A stretch of DNA of 64,000 bases from Brucella cytisi (GCA_012103075.1 JAAVLQ010000002.1:761001-825000); one strand, 5' to 3'. Shown: positions 39,690 to 48,132, counted from the first letter of the stretch. A program made the numbers and translations. The notes: generated by a model from the letters alone, not told the origin.

Positions 39690-39935
39690 ACTGAAAAAAG
39701 TAAACCCCAGCCAGTGGAACGACTGAACCGGGGCTGCTCACCAAAGGACACAGGGTTTTAAGCCCTTCCGTGAGCGTTGAATGGTTACCGTAGCTTATGG
39801 CAAAAGAAAACCCCGGCAACGTGCGGCTACCGGGGCTCTACGCAACTTCGCACATGGCTAGTAAGAACGTTGCGCAATGCCAGTATAAAGATGTCGACGA
39901 TTAAGAAAACCCCGGAACGAGCCGGGGTTTAAAAA
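39690..39935. repeat. Series of CCCCGG/CCGGGG hairpins
   Basis: Three stem-loops with ACCCC/GGGG arms lie near 39702-39738, 39811-39837 and 39907-39930. The last (AAACCCCGG/CCGGGGTTT) is a symmetrical terminator-like stem. I see no gene between them. Confidence 0.5.
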
Positions 39936-40028
39936 CTATTGCCGCCGTCTGGTGTCCCAGAAAAGCACAGTTATGACACAGAGCAAAGCAACGAGGATCG
40001 TGCCCTCAATTAGAAAATACCAGTGCAT
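39936..40028 (-). CDS. 30-residue membrane micropeptide (MxWY family)
   Basis: The minus frame opens MHWYFLIEGTI, spans the membrane with LVALLCVITVLFW and ends DTRRRQ. It shares the first eight positions' pattern and size with peptides at 40838 and 37377. A basic tail suggests an N-out or N-in single-pass orientation set by arginines. Function unknown; holin-like or toxin-like roles are possible. Confidence 0.6.
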   Translation of the reverse strand: MHWYFLIEGTILVALLCVITVLFWDTRRRQ

Positions 40029-40335
40029 GGTGCTGCCTCATACCTGAACGCGTCCGCCACCCGGGAGACGTCATCCACGGCATAGCAGCTCCGTGTTTTT
40101 CGAGAATGTTGCGTTTTCGAGCGAAGCCTTCGAAGGCGTTTTGCGCCACGATTAGCGGTTTCTGCCCGCTGTGAGCGTCACAACAGGCGCTCCATGCCAC
40201 TTCATAGATGATGTCACGATCATCCTTTGGCCATTCATAAAGAAAATCGATTGCGTCAATCGGGCCTGCAATCTCCCTTATCAGAAATTTTCCGTCCTTC
40301 ACAAAAATTGGACTGTCAAACAAACGGTCGCTCAT
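40006..40335 (-). CDS. DUF982 protein 1
   Basis: Starts MSDRLFDSPIFVKDGKFLIR. The core AIDFLYEWPKDDRDIIYEVA plus ACCDAHSGQKPLIVAQNAFE is the DUF982 pattern found in short Rhizobiales proteins. The last 25 residues may be frame-shifted, since the alternative frame gives DDVSRVADAF. Function unknown; these are frequent in prophages and plasmids of the order. Confidence 0.65.
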   Translation of the reverse strand: MSDRLFDSPIFVKDGKFLIREIAGPIDAIDFLYEWPKDDRDIIYEVAWSACCDAHSGQKPLIVAQNAFEGFARKRNILEKHGAAMPWMTSPGWRTRSGMRQHHALVFSN

Positions 40336-40442
40336 CGAAACCTCCATTTGATCGAACGAAGTGTGTTGGAATGACGGCTTCGATTTAGTGATCGCGTCGG
40401 CGGTTTCAAGAACCTCTTATCGTTAAATTTCAGGACATCCCC

Positions 40443-40832
40443 ATGAACAAAACAACGTTCTTCGCGTATGCGAGGCGCGCGCCTTTTGGCGGGCGCTTGA
40501 GCCGAGCGCAGGTCGACGGCACGTCGGCAATTCTGGCTGAAGCTGAGCGCCGAGGCCTGCCTGACGGGCAGACCGCTTATGTGCTCGCAACGGCATTCCA
40601 CGAAACCGGCGGCAAAATGCAGCCGATCGAGGAAAACCTGAATTACACGACAGCGTGGAAAGGATCCGGCGGGGAGTTCGTTCCGCTCGATGCCAGTGCT
40701 GTTGTCGCGATCAGCGATGCGGTGCTTGCTCATGTATCGAGTTGCTTCGCCACTGAAGCGCAGGTTCTGGACTGCATAGAGGCCGGAGCCATTACGACCG
40801 TCGAACAGGTTGATGCTACTTTCGCTGCGTGA
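40443..40832 (+). pseudogene. Endolysin N-terminus fused to a DUF4376-like tail
   Basis: Residues 1-68 read as the start of a phage muramidase/chitinase-like endolysin: TFFAYARRAPFGGRLSRAQV then AFHETGGKMQPIEE with the catalytic-type H-E-T-G-G. After NLNYTTA the sequence becomes WKGSGGEFVPLDASAVVAIS and AQVLDCIEAGAITTVEQVDA, the end of a tail-fibre assembly DUF4376 domain. The join is in frame. The missing endolysin C-terminus resembles the fragment at 33430. Confidence 0.6.
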
Positions 40833-40837
40833 CCGCG

Positions 40838-40927
40838 TCACCTGCTTTTCTCTCTCCAGATCATCCAGATGATGATGACCAGAAGCGCCAAAGCTAACGC
40901 GCCTTCGACCCAGTAATACCAGTGCAT
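40838..40927 (-). CDS. 29-residue membrane micropeptide (MxWY family)
   Basis: The minus frame opens MHWYYWVEGAL, then a strongly hydrophobic span ALALLVIIIWMIW and a basic end REKSR. The 8 bases around the ATG (CCATGCAC) are identical to the copy at 39936. It lies divergent from the holin gene. Confidence 0.6.
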   Translation of the reverse strand: MHWYYWVEGALALALLVIIIWMIWREKSR

Positions 40928-40996
40928 GGCGTCCCCCCCGCTGACGATAATAGCCAGCGGACATAATAGTTCAAAATTCAAAATATCGAGGTTCGT

Positions 40997-41212
40997 ATGA
41001 AACTCGTCTCCGACTGGAGGTGGGTGATTCGCTATGCGTGGAGCATCCGTCTGCTGATCGCGGCTGGTATTCTGACCGGCCTCGAAGCCGTGTTGCCCTA
41101 CTTGGCTGACACATCCCTCATCCCCGACCGATGGTTTCGCCTTTTGATGTTCGTCGTGACGATCGCGGCGTTCATGGCGCGCATCATTTCCCAAAAGGAT
41201 TCCTCAAAATGA
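40997..41212 (+). CDS. Phage holin-like protein
   Basis: 71 residues: MKLVSDWRWVIRYAWSIRLL, then two membrane segments (LLIAAGILTGLEAVLPYLAD; LLMFVVTIAAFMARII) and a short charged end. Size, topology and position directly before a lysozyme suit a holin that releases or activates the endolysin. The stop overlaps the lysozyme start. Confidence 0.7.
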   Translation: MKLVSDWRWVIRYAWSIRLLIAAGILTGLEAVLPYLADTSLIPDRWFRLLMFVVTIAAFMARIISQKDSSK

Positions 41213-41715
41213 GTAAACGTGCAAAGGGCGTGCTCGCGTCCGGACTTGGTCTTGTTGCAATGACTGCCGCCTATCTCACTGTTCCGTGGGAGGGCGTCGA
41301 GAACAAAGCCTATTATGACAGGCTGGGCCGTGTCTGGACGGTCTGCGCTGGCGAAACCAAGGGCGTGAAACCCGGCGACAGGTACACCGACGCGCAATGT
41401 CTCAAAATGCTGGAAACGCGGCTGGAGAATGATTTCCGCAAGCCCTTGCAGAAATGCATTGTGACCTTCGATCTCGCTCCGATCAGTGTCCGTGCATCCA
41501 TGCTCGACCTTTCCTACAATGTCGGGATAGGCGCTGCCTGCAAGTCAACTGCGGCACGGCGCATGACCGAACGCAAATGGCGAGACGCCTGCCATGCGAT
41601 GACGCTTTACAATCGCGCCGGCGGCAAGGTGATCGAGGGCCTGAAAAAGCGCCGTGAATACGGTGATGCTCAGCGCATCGGCGAACTGGAGCTTTGCCTT
41701 GCGGGGCTGGGTTGA
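41209..41715 (+). CDS. Phage lysozyme, GH24 family
   Basis: 168 residues with an N-terminal hydrophobic segment (LASGLGLVAMTAAYLTV) that could act as a signal-anchor-release domain. The muramidase core has the catalytic Glu in PWEGVENKAYYDRLGR and the following VCAGETKG. ISVRASMLDLSYNVGIGAAC is the GH24 central block. Intact frame, overlapping both neighbours. Confidence 0.85.
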   Translation: MSKRAKGVLASGLGLVAMTAAYLTVPWEGVENKAYYDRLGRVWTVCAGETKGVKPGDRYTDAQCLKMLETRLENDFRKPLQKCIVTFDLAPISVRASMLDLSYNVGIGAACKSTAARRMTERKWRDACHAMTLYNRAGGKVIEGLKKRREYGDAQRIGELELCLAGLG

Positions 41716-42098
41716 TGTTCGGGCTTCTCGACTACATCAAGATCGGGCTGGGCGTTGTCGCTGGCATTGCGATTGGCTCGATCTACTTCAATGGCGTGCC
41801 GGTTCTCAAGGATTTGCCGGCAGTGGGCTTCCTGTTCGAGGGGCAAGCGAAGAAAGGGCTCGTACCGCAATTCGAGCTTGCTGCAGCTCGCGCCGAGCGG
41901 GATGAGCTGCAGCGCCAGCTAAAAGTCAGCGAGTTCGTGACTGCTGCCTATCAGAAACAGGTCCGCAATGTCTGGGCTGCCGAAGCTGCCCGGACTGTGA
42001 AAACCGAACAGGAGATCGCCGACTATGAACGCAAGCTTGCTGAGGCGGGCCGCGCTTGCCTGCTTGATAACGACGATATTGAGTTCCTGCGCCGCTGA
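41715..42098 (+). CDS. Inner-membrane spanin (Rz-like)
   Basis: 127 residues starting MFGLLDYIKIGLGVVAGIAI, one membrane segment and a long charged coiled coil (FELAAARAERDELQRQLKVS, KTEQEIADYERKLAEAG). It overlaps the lysozyme stop by TGATG. The o-spanin gene begins inside its end in another frame. Confidence 0.75.
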   Translation: MFGLLDYIKIGLGVVAGIAIGSIYFNGVPVLKDLPAVGFLFEGQAKKGLVPQFELAAARAERDELQRQLKVSEFVTAAYQKQVRNVWAAEAARTVKTEQEIADYERKLAEAGRACLLDNDDIEFLRR

Positions 42099-42325
42099 CC
42101 GGAAGCTGATCGCCGCCGCCGAAACTCAGGGTATAGCGGCTGCAGGAACAAACCTGCCAGACTATCCCGACGACTGCCGCCGCAAAGAATCGCATGCGCC
42201 GCTTGTCGAGGGGCAGGAAAAAACTGTCGATCCTGAAACGTGAGCGTGAAGCGCTCGATCGGCAAAACGACCGGACGGACAGATGCGCGGGCTTTTATGA
42301 TGAATTGAAGAGGGGGCTTCAATGA
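42025..42325 (+). CDS. Outer-membrane spanin lipoprotein (Rz1-like)
   Basis: Starts MNASLLRRAALACLITTILS with a lipobox LSSC at about residues 19-22. It then reads DYPDDCRRKESHAPLVEGQE and, after removing one extra A near 42225, LKREREALDRQNDRTDRCAG to KRGLQ. The nested position in the Rz-like gene confirms the assignment. About 99 residues. Confidence 0.78.
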
Positions 42326-42656
42326 ATGCCGACTTGCAATGGTTGATTGGTACAGCGCTCGGTCTGGCGACCTTTTCGGTGGCGCGCTCCTCACGGCATT
42401 CAGATCCTTGTCCGCGTCCATTAAGAACGGCGATGACCGGTTGGCCGAGGCGATAAAAGCTGGGGACGATCAATTACACGAGCGGGTTAATCGCGTTCGC
42501 GACGAATATGTACGTCGTGTGGATCTGGATGATCACGTCAAGCAGTTGCGGGATGGCATGAAGGAAATGCGGGATGAGACCCGCGAGGGCCTGAAGGAAA
42601 CGAACAAGAGGCTTGATCAGGTGCTAGCCGTGTTGGCGCAAGATAAGAAGGTATGA
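42322..42656 (+). CDS. Phage membrane/coiled-coil protein
   Basis: Starts MNADLQWLIGTALGLAT; one missing T near 42373 should give ATFFGGALLTAFRSL. A long charged helix follows (RDEYVRRVDLDDHVKQLRDG, REGLKETNKRLDQVL). The plan parallels the gene at 34525, after the first spanin pair. It probably belongs to the lysis module. Confidence 0.65.
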
Positions 42657-42844
42657 CAAAAAAGCCCCGCAGCGTGATCGCGCGGGGCTAGATGGAAGGT
42701 GTCATATGCCTGCGGTCAAAATTTTATTCAGACGGAAAGAAAAGTAAAGCCCCGACGCTTTCGGCAGGCGTCGGGGCCGCGCTTGGCAAATGAGGTGCAT
42801 GTCCTTGCCAGCGCTATCGTTCGAGTGTCTCCTCCCGAACGATC
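42657..42844. terminator. Two terminator-like hairpins
   Basis: AGCCCCGC pairs with GCGGGGCT near 42663-42690, and AGCCCCGACGC pairs with GCGTCGGGGC near 42749-42777. They resemble the CCCCGG stems at 39690-39935. No gene is seen. Confidence 0.6.
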
Positions 42845-43094
42845 TCAATTCCATTGGTTAGGCCGTATAGTCAGTCCAGCTGCTTCGGCGGCCTTGACGA
42901 ACGACTCTTCTGGCGGTATTTGGTAAGCCTTCCATATCGGCCGTGCAAGCCTGCAAGGCTTCTTCGTATTCCGGGCCATGGGCGTCTTTGGGCCAATCGT
43001 TTACCAAGCACTTCGTTGCTGTTTGCGTATCAGGCACGACACGGTATTTCCCAACACCGTACAGCTCAACGTCCACTGGTTGCTCCCAAGGCAT
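42845..43094 (-). CDS. DUF982 protein 2
   Basis: Starts MPWEQPVDVELYGVGKYRVV; the core CLVNDWPKDAHGPEYEEALQ and ACTADMEGL fits DUF982. An extra base near 42920 breaks the frame; the repaired end is SFVKAAEAAGLTIRPNQWN. 82 residues. With the copy at 40006 it brackets the lysis cassette. Confidence 0.65.
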
Positions 43095-43246
43095 GCAGGC
43101 CTCCCAAAAAGAATGCCCTGCCTTAGGGACAAGCTAGGCAGGGCTGCGTCCGCGACGATTCTAGTGGTGACAGAATTGCGCTGACGCGAGGTGGTATCGA
43201 TGCATTGCGAGAAACGCCGTCGACGCAGATTTGTTCCCGCCGTAAT

Positions 43247-43665
43247 CTAGTCTTTGTTGGCTGCTTCCATATTCGAATTGGCAGCCGGGAAACTGTCGTG
43301 CGGATGGCGGAATTGATATTTTTGATGAGCCAACCGAGCAGCCAGTTCGGTGATGTAGCCAAGGTCGCGAAGGCCGCTTTCGTAGAGCATAATAATTGTG
43401 CTCGAGAGATCAATTTCCGCGTATTCACGGTCGCTTGTTCTGAGCAGTTTAGCGGCGTCACTATGGACCCGTCTTAAGAAGTTTACTTCTTCGAGCGTAT
43501 AAATACGGCTCGCTTCGCTAAAAGCGGCATAGCCAGCCTCCCTCCAGTGCTGAACCAAAGTAAAAGCCGTTACGGCGTTAAGTCGATTGATATTGGTTAA
43601 TGCACGAGCAGGAAGAAAGTTTCTCAGAACATACGGAGACGATATTGGACCAGTCGACTATTCAT
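43247..43665 (-). CDS. Hypothetical protein, 138 residues
   Basis: After restoring one C near 43630 the frame reads MNSRLVQYRLRMFLRNFLPA, then TAFTLVQHWREAGYAAFSEA, RRVHSDAAKLLRTSDREYAE and ends NSNMEAANKD. It looks like a mostly helical soluble protein. No family recognised. Its relation to the prophage is unclear. Confidence 0.5.
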
Positions 43666-43820
43666 TCCGATCTTTTCCGGAATTTCCGACAAATATACCG
43701 CGAGACACATCATTGATCGCCCTGAGCTGGATGCGGACAAAAAAGAGCCGCCCATCTTTCGAGGGGCGGCCTAGTTTGGAGGCTCAGGAGCAACCGAAGC
43801 CTCCTCTCAGCTCAAAAACC

Positions 43821-44003
43821 TTACGTGCCAGTACCGGTACCGGTGATCGCCTTCGAAATCTTGTCGAAGGTATCGGAGATGTCGCTACCAAGCGTGGTAA
43901 CTGCGGTGATGATCGCAACGGCGATCAAAGCGGCAATCAAGCCGTACTCAATAGCGGTTGCACCAGATTCATCATTGCGGAAACGCGAGAAAATTTTCAT
44001 CAT
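43821..44003 (-). CDS. Flp-type IVb pilin
   Basis: 60 residues with the Flp/Fap signature: a short basic leader (MMKIFSRFRNDESG), then ATAIEYGLIAALIAVAIITA with the conserved Glu-Tyr after the cleavage site. The tail DISDTFDKISKAI is normal. Flp pilins form tight-adherence pili, but no tad/cpa gene is present here, so it is an orphan surrounded by phage-like genes. Confidence 0.85.
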   Translation of the reverse strand: MMKIFSRFRNDESGATAIEYGLIAALIAVAIITAVTTLGSDISDTFDKISKAITGTGTGT

Positions 44004-44180
44004 GTGTTTGCCCCTTCAAATTGGCCCCGTTCGTTGCTGAACTGTGCACAACCTATCCTCGCATTCGTTGCAGCCGCATTAAAACCGATGGTAAACAACC
44101 AATGACTGAATTCTATGCTTAATCAATAGAGTATAAGTAGTTGCAAAATAATTAAAATCGGCCCTTTCAATCCATCCTTC

Positions 44181-44857
44181 CTAGAACAAACTTGCCTGCT
44201 CTTCCTTATTGTCAATGCTTGGCGTGAGGTCGATAAGATCCGCATCGGGCAGGGGCTGCTGCATCTCCTTGGCTTCATCCCATGGAGCACGTAGCCACGT
44301 GTCGGTTTTCTCCGTAGTGCGGAGGATAACCGGCATTGCCTTCGGGTGAACTGGCTTTACCACGGCATTCGGCTCTGTTGTCAGAAACCCGAAGATATCG
44401 ACCTCTACCGGCCCTTCCTTCTTCTTCCTCACGCCTTTCCAGCTTGTCTAGATGCCAGCGAATGCGAAAAGCGGCTTCTCCTCATTGAGAGCGAACCAGT
44501 GAAGCGGCTTTCGTTTGGTCTTCGGGCCCGGTTCTTGCCCGTATTCCGAGAATGAGGTGGCTGGAACAACGCAGCGGCTTTCAGCGCCCTGCCAGCGCCT
44601 CCAGTGAGGCGAGGTGAGATTGCGGATATTCGTAACCCCGCTGTCAGCTTCGCCCTTCACATACATCGGAGGTGTCGGCATCCCCAGCGGAGCATTGCGA
44701 GCTCTGGCTCGTCGCCTTTGATGTTTCGCAATACCGGGGCCGGATAGTCGGGGAAGATATCCATCTGCGGATCGACGCGGTTGGTCAGGTCCGAGAATTT
44801 CTTGAACAGGCGGCGCATGGCCTCATGTGTCGTGGTGATATTGTACAGATTGCACAT
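44181..44857 (-). CDS. SOS response-associated peptidase (SRAP, YedK/HMCES)
   Basis: SRAP proteins cross-link to abasic sites in single-stranded DNA through Cys2. The start MCNLYNITTTHEAM puts Cys at position 2 after Met removal. RWGMPTPPMY, NIRNLTSPHWRRW, RCVVPATSFSEYG and HPKAMPVIL are family blocks. Two indels (near 44675 and 44450) divide it. About 225 residues. Location in the phage-like region near dinB fits a DNA-damage role. Confidence 0.82.
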
Positions 44858-45044
44858 GCGCACCTCCTCGTTGGGGAGAGAATAGCGCGCTTATTTCCGC
44901 CGTCCAGTCATGCCGAAATACGGCATTTGCCGTATAGCGCTTCACCTGATTCTGCCGCCGTGTGTTTGCAGATCGTGCACTTCGCCTGCACGGTCCCATC
45001 TGTGTTTCAGGCGAATTGCTGGTGTAGCCAGCAGAGGAGGGCAT

Positions 45045-45263
45045 ATGAAGATCTTAGCAATAGCGGCCGTAGGCGTATTCATGGTGTCGGGGACAGCATT
45101 CGCGTCCGCGCCTGCTCTATCGACCGTCAAGCAGACCATCAAGCAAGACCAAGCATCCGGCCCAGTTGTGGCAGGTGGCTCGGGCAAACAGAATCGCGTT
45201 GGTTTGCCGGGGACGGGCAAGCAAGAGCTTTCGTTTTTTAAGGTGGATGGTTTGCCCCGTTAA
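45045..45263 (+). CDS. Small secreted protein
   Basis: 72 residues after GAGGAGG: a clear signal peptide (MKILAIAAVGVFMVSGTAFA) and a short mature part rich in Gly, Lys and Gln (VVAGGSGKQNRVGLPGTGKQ). No family recognised. Confidence 0.6.
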   Translation: MKILAIAAVGVFMVSGTAFASAPALSTVKQTIKQDQASGPVVAGGSGKQNRVGLPGTGKQELSFFKVDGLPR

Positions 45264-45392
45264 GGCGGGGCAGACGCTTGTTTGTGCCGTCCAGCCGTAC
45301 CGATCTACGACAGATGCCGTATTTCATCTTCGCCCCTTTTGATTGAATTTCTCCCTGCCTTCCAAAAGGGAAGGCGATTGATTGAGGGCAAA

Positions 45393-45518
45393 ATGAAATA
45401 CGCAATTATCGCCATGGCCATTTTACTGGCTGGCGCCTCGACTGCTTCCGCGATGGCTAGTTGGAAGCCAACTGAAAGTCACTGCCGTACCGGCAAGGGA
45501 TGCAAGTCGGGCAGGTAA
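45393..45518 (+). CDS. Very small secreted peptide
   Basis: 41 residues: signal peptide MKYAIIAMAILLAGASTASA, then about 20 residues with two Cys and basic Gly-rich end (SHCRTGKGCKSGR). It follows the preceding secreted protein and has similar layout. Start codon preceded by weak GAGGGC. Confidence 0.5.
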   Translation: MKYAIIAMAILLAGASTASAMASWKPTESHCRTGKGCKSGR

Positions 45519-45523
45519 TTCCA

Positions 45524-45553
45524 ACGGGCGCCCTTTACGGGCGCCTATTTCTT
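45524..45553. terminator. Terminator hairpin
   Basis: GGGCGCC on both sides of a short CTTTAC loop, followed by TATTTCTTTTT. It lies between convergent genes. Confidence 0.7.
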
Positions 45554-45730
45554 TTTGCCAGTCATCGCGTCCTCGCCTTCCTGTTTATGGGCGCGACAGA
45601 ACCATAGCTGGCCGTACGACGTCTTGTATCCGAACGAGCCCCATTCCTTGCAGCCGTTTGAATCGCAGAGATGCACGAACAGACTTCCAGCTTTTGCTAC
45701 GTGGGCGTTGTCGTTTTTGTAAGCGGCCAT
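45545..45730 (-). CDS. Small Cys/His protein, third gene of the SOS operon
   Basis: 61 residues from MAAYKNDNAHVAKAG, preceded by GAGG. HLCDSNGCKEWGSFGY and LWFCRAHKQEG give a C-x4-C ... C-x2-H pattern suggestive of a zinc site. It follows the genes at 45817 and 46108 on the same strand. Confidence 0.5.
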   Translation of the reverse strand: MAAYKNDNAHVAKAGSLFVHLCDSNGCKEWGSFGYKTSYGQLWFCRAHKQEGEDAMTGKKK

Positions 45731-45816
45731 TCTCACCTCGGCATCTTCGTAATTCCAAACTGCGCATATCCGGGTCGATACCGCCATTTCGGTCAGGTAT
45801 GGTGAACGCGGTTTAA

Positions 45817-46111
45817 TCAGTCAAAGTACGTCTCCCACGGCTTGGATTTCTTGTCCGTTGGATCATAGGGAACGCCGCCATATAGCTGGATGAACTCTTG
45901 CTGGCCTTCTTCGGTATTGAACCTAGCTATTTCAAACAGCGTAATGTTGTGCCGAACGCCGCCCCACAGTCGATATCCGCCTAGCCGTTCACGGTCATGC
46001 AGCATTTGAATAAGGTTCGTTCGGTGCCATTCAGTCATGAACAGCACCACGGAACGGGTATTCCTTATTGATGAGCGTCTTTGGCGGCTCACCGCGCGAT
46101 CTCCCACTCAT
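45817..46111 (-). CDS. Hypothetical protein, second gene of the SOS operon
   Basis: The ATG overlaps the upstream stop (ATGA). With one extra T near 46036 removed the protein reads MSGRSRGEPPKTLINKEYPF, then EWHRTNLIQMLHDRERLGGY and ends KKSKPWETYFD. About 97 residues. No family recognised. Confidence 0.55.
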
Positions 46112-46305
46112 TTCACGAACATCGTCGGCTTCCAGCCACGTGCAAAGCCCATCGACATAGCCAAACTGGCGTACTCGATCTCTTTGACGAGAAAATCCTG
46201 ATCCTTGAGGAGTGATTCTATCGCAGCCCGCACATCGCCCTTGTGATAGGCGAGAACCAGTTCAATTTCGTCTTCGTATTCATTTTCCTGCGCAACCGCG
46301 TTCAT
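46108..46305 (-). CDS. Small acidic protein, first gene of a LexA-boxed operon
   Basis: 65 residues: MNAVAQENEYEDEIELVLAY, HKGDVRAAIESLLKDQDFLV, ending GWKPTMFVK. A LexA box lies 72 bp upstream. A truncated relative with its own LexA box starts at 36802. Function unknown; both occur in prophage-like surroundings. Confidence 0.6.
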   Translation of the reverse strand: MNAVAQENEYEDEIELVLAYHKGDVRAAIESLLKDQDFLVKEIEYASLAMSMGFARGWKPTMFVK

Positions 46306-46376
46306 TGTTCTGCTCCAGTGAAGCAGACACACACGCCACCTAGCGTGTCTGTGAGGTTATCGGTCCGCCTTCCGAT

Positions 46377-46391
46377 GTTCCTAAAATGTTC
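46377..46391. promoter_or_regulatory. LexA box (GTTC-N7-GTTC)
   Basis: GTTCCTAAAATGTTC matches the alphaproteobacterial SOS consensus exactly and is 12 of 15 identical to the box at 36827. It precedes the three-gene minus-strand operon. Confidence 0.72.
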
Positions 46392-46570
46392 TCACCCGAA
46401 GTTAGAGTCAACAGAGAATCTTTGGGGAGTGAAATCATGTGGAAAGGGAGTGAAATAAGGAACGAACTGCCACACCCGCAAAGGTGTGGCGGAACACCGG
46501 TGAACATGTTGCCACACCTTAAAAATAAGATGTGTCAATTCAATGCGTTGCTGATGATTCTGGGAAACAT

Positions 46571-46643
46571 TGGAGGCCTCGCCCGAATCGAACCGGGGTG
46601 CAAGGATTTGCAGTCCTCTGCGTAACCACTCCGCCACGAGGCC
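46571..46643 (-). tRNA. tRNA-Cys (GCA)
   Basis: On the minus strand: acceptor GGCCTCG/CGAGGCC, anticodon loop CTGCAAA (GCA), T loop TTCGATT, discriminator T and encoded CCA. It marks the right border of the phage-like region. Confidence 0.95.
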
Positions 46644-46733
46644 TTCCGTAAGGCGGTTGCCAAATCAGTTGGTCGCGCCTTGGTCCGTTCCAATATTGAT
46701 ACAGATAGGTCTCGTCAAGCCGTTAGAGCCAAA

Positions 46734-46750
46734 TGTAGAAAATTTCTACA
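46734..46750. repeat. 17-bp palindrome downstream of dinB
   Basis: TGTAGAAA and TTTCTACA flank a single A. It lies 24 bp after the dinB stop and may act in termination. Confidence 0.4.
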
Positions 46751-46774
46751 TAGGTTTCTTCGCGCCTTGTAGGT

Positions 46775-48114
46775 TCACGGTTGGTCGTCTCGGTCTGGCG
46801 GCATTTGCGGACGTGCCAGATTGCCCTTGGAGAAGGTATAGCCGGTTTCAACAACACTTAATCCAAATTTGTTTCGCAACTTGTCGATGGCATTTTCGGC
46901 GACGGCGCGTTTGGTGGCCTGAGTGTCTACTAGATCGGGCGGATCGGCGCGATCACTTGAAGAAAGCTCGCTAACCCCAATCCCTAGCAATCTAAATCGT
47001 GTTCCATCCAGTTCTTTTTCAAGAAGCTGCAATCCGTGGCGGAAGATTCTATCCGCGAGCTGGGTGGGATCAGAAAGCTGCCGATTGCGCGTACGCGATT
47101 TGAAGTCGTGTGTTTTCAGCTTCAAAACGACAGTACGCCCGGCTATTTCACTTGCTTTCAGTCGCCGCGAGACCTTTTCGGCGAGCGCCCGAAGAACAGG
47201 AACGAGATCGTTGGCATCCGACAAGTCATTGTTGAAGGTTGTTTCTGCCGAAACGCTTTTCATATCATGGTCTGGCTCGACCTTGCGGCTGTCCTGTCCT
47301 CGTGACAAACGGTAAAGACGCTGCCCCATAGTGCCATACGCCTTCATAAGTGCACCTTCTTCCATCGTCTGGAGTTGGCCGATCGACCTGATTCCGTCAC
47401 TTTCCAGTTTGGCTGCGAAAGCTTTGCCTACTCCCCAGATCGTGCTGACGGATCGATCTCGCAGAAACGTCAGGGCTTCTGCTTCACCGATAACGGAAAA
47501 ACCGCGCGGCTTTTCGATATCTGATGCAACCTTGGCCAGAAACTTGCAATAGGACAGTCCGATCGAGGCGGAAATGCCTATCTCATCCTCTAAGCGCTTG
47601 GCGAAACTTGCGAGAACGATTGCGGGTGGAGCCTTATGCAAGCGTTCTGTGCCGCTCAGATCCAGAAAAGCCTCATCGATGGAAAGAGGTTCGACGAGGG
47701 GCGTCAGGTCACGCATCATTTGCCGCACTTCACGACCGACGCGAACATACTTTTCCATGTTGGGCTTAACGACGACGGCGTCAGGACATGCTTCCAGTGC
47801 CTTGAACATGGGCATGGCAGACCGCACGCCATGAATGCGGGCGAGATAGCAGGCCGTCGATACCACGCCGCGTTTTCCGCCGCCGATAATGAGCGGTTTG
47901 TCCCGAAGTTCCGGATTGTCGCGTTTTTCGACCGAGGCGTAAAACGCATCACAATCAACATGCGCCAGAGAGAGCTTATAAAGCTCGCTGTGACGGAGAA
48001 GGCGAGGGCTGCCGCATGCATGGCATCGTCTGCCAGTGTGCGATTTTTGCGGCGCAAGGCAGTCGCGGCATACACCTTTTTTTCCGAACCGTTAGGTGCA
48101 ATGGTTTCAGCCAT
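46775..48114 (-). CDS. dinB: DNA polymerase IV
   Basis: Y-family error-prone polymerase. Motifs: [14 protein letters not shown] with catalytic Asp, [18 protein letters not shown], and [12 protein letters not shown] with the second acidic pair. The finger, palm and little-finger regions follow to DRDDQP. Two or more indels near 48000 and 47870 split the first 90 residues. Start [10 protein letters not shown]. About 445 residues. A LexA box overlaps the upstream region, as expected for an SOS gene. Confidence 0.9.
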
Positions 48115-48132
48115 GAGGACGAACCGTCTGAT

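Noticed and set aside
39502..39819. A 105-residue minus frame across the end of the tail assembly gene
   Set aside because: It spans a terminator hairpin and has no ribosome site or recognisable domain.
46460..46530. A fourth SOS box at the GAAC-rich stretch upstream of the three-gene operon
   Set aside because: The best pair has a spacer of six bases, not seven, so it does not fit the consensus.
28000..46600. CRISPR array
   Set aside because: The repeats seen (CCTCCTCC loops, CCCCGG stems) have no regular spacing or constant repeat length, and no cas gene is present.
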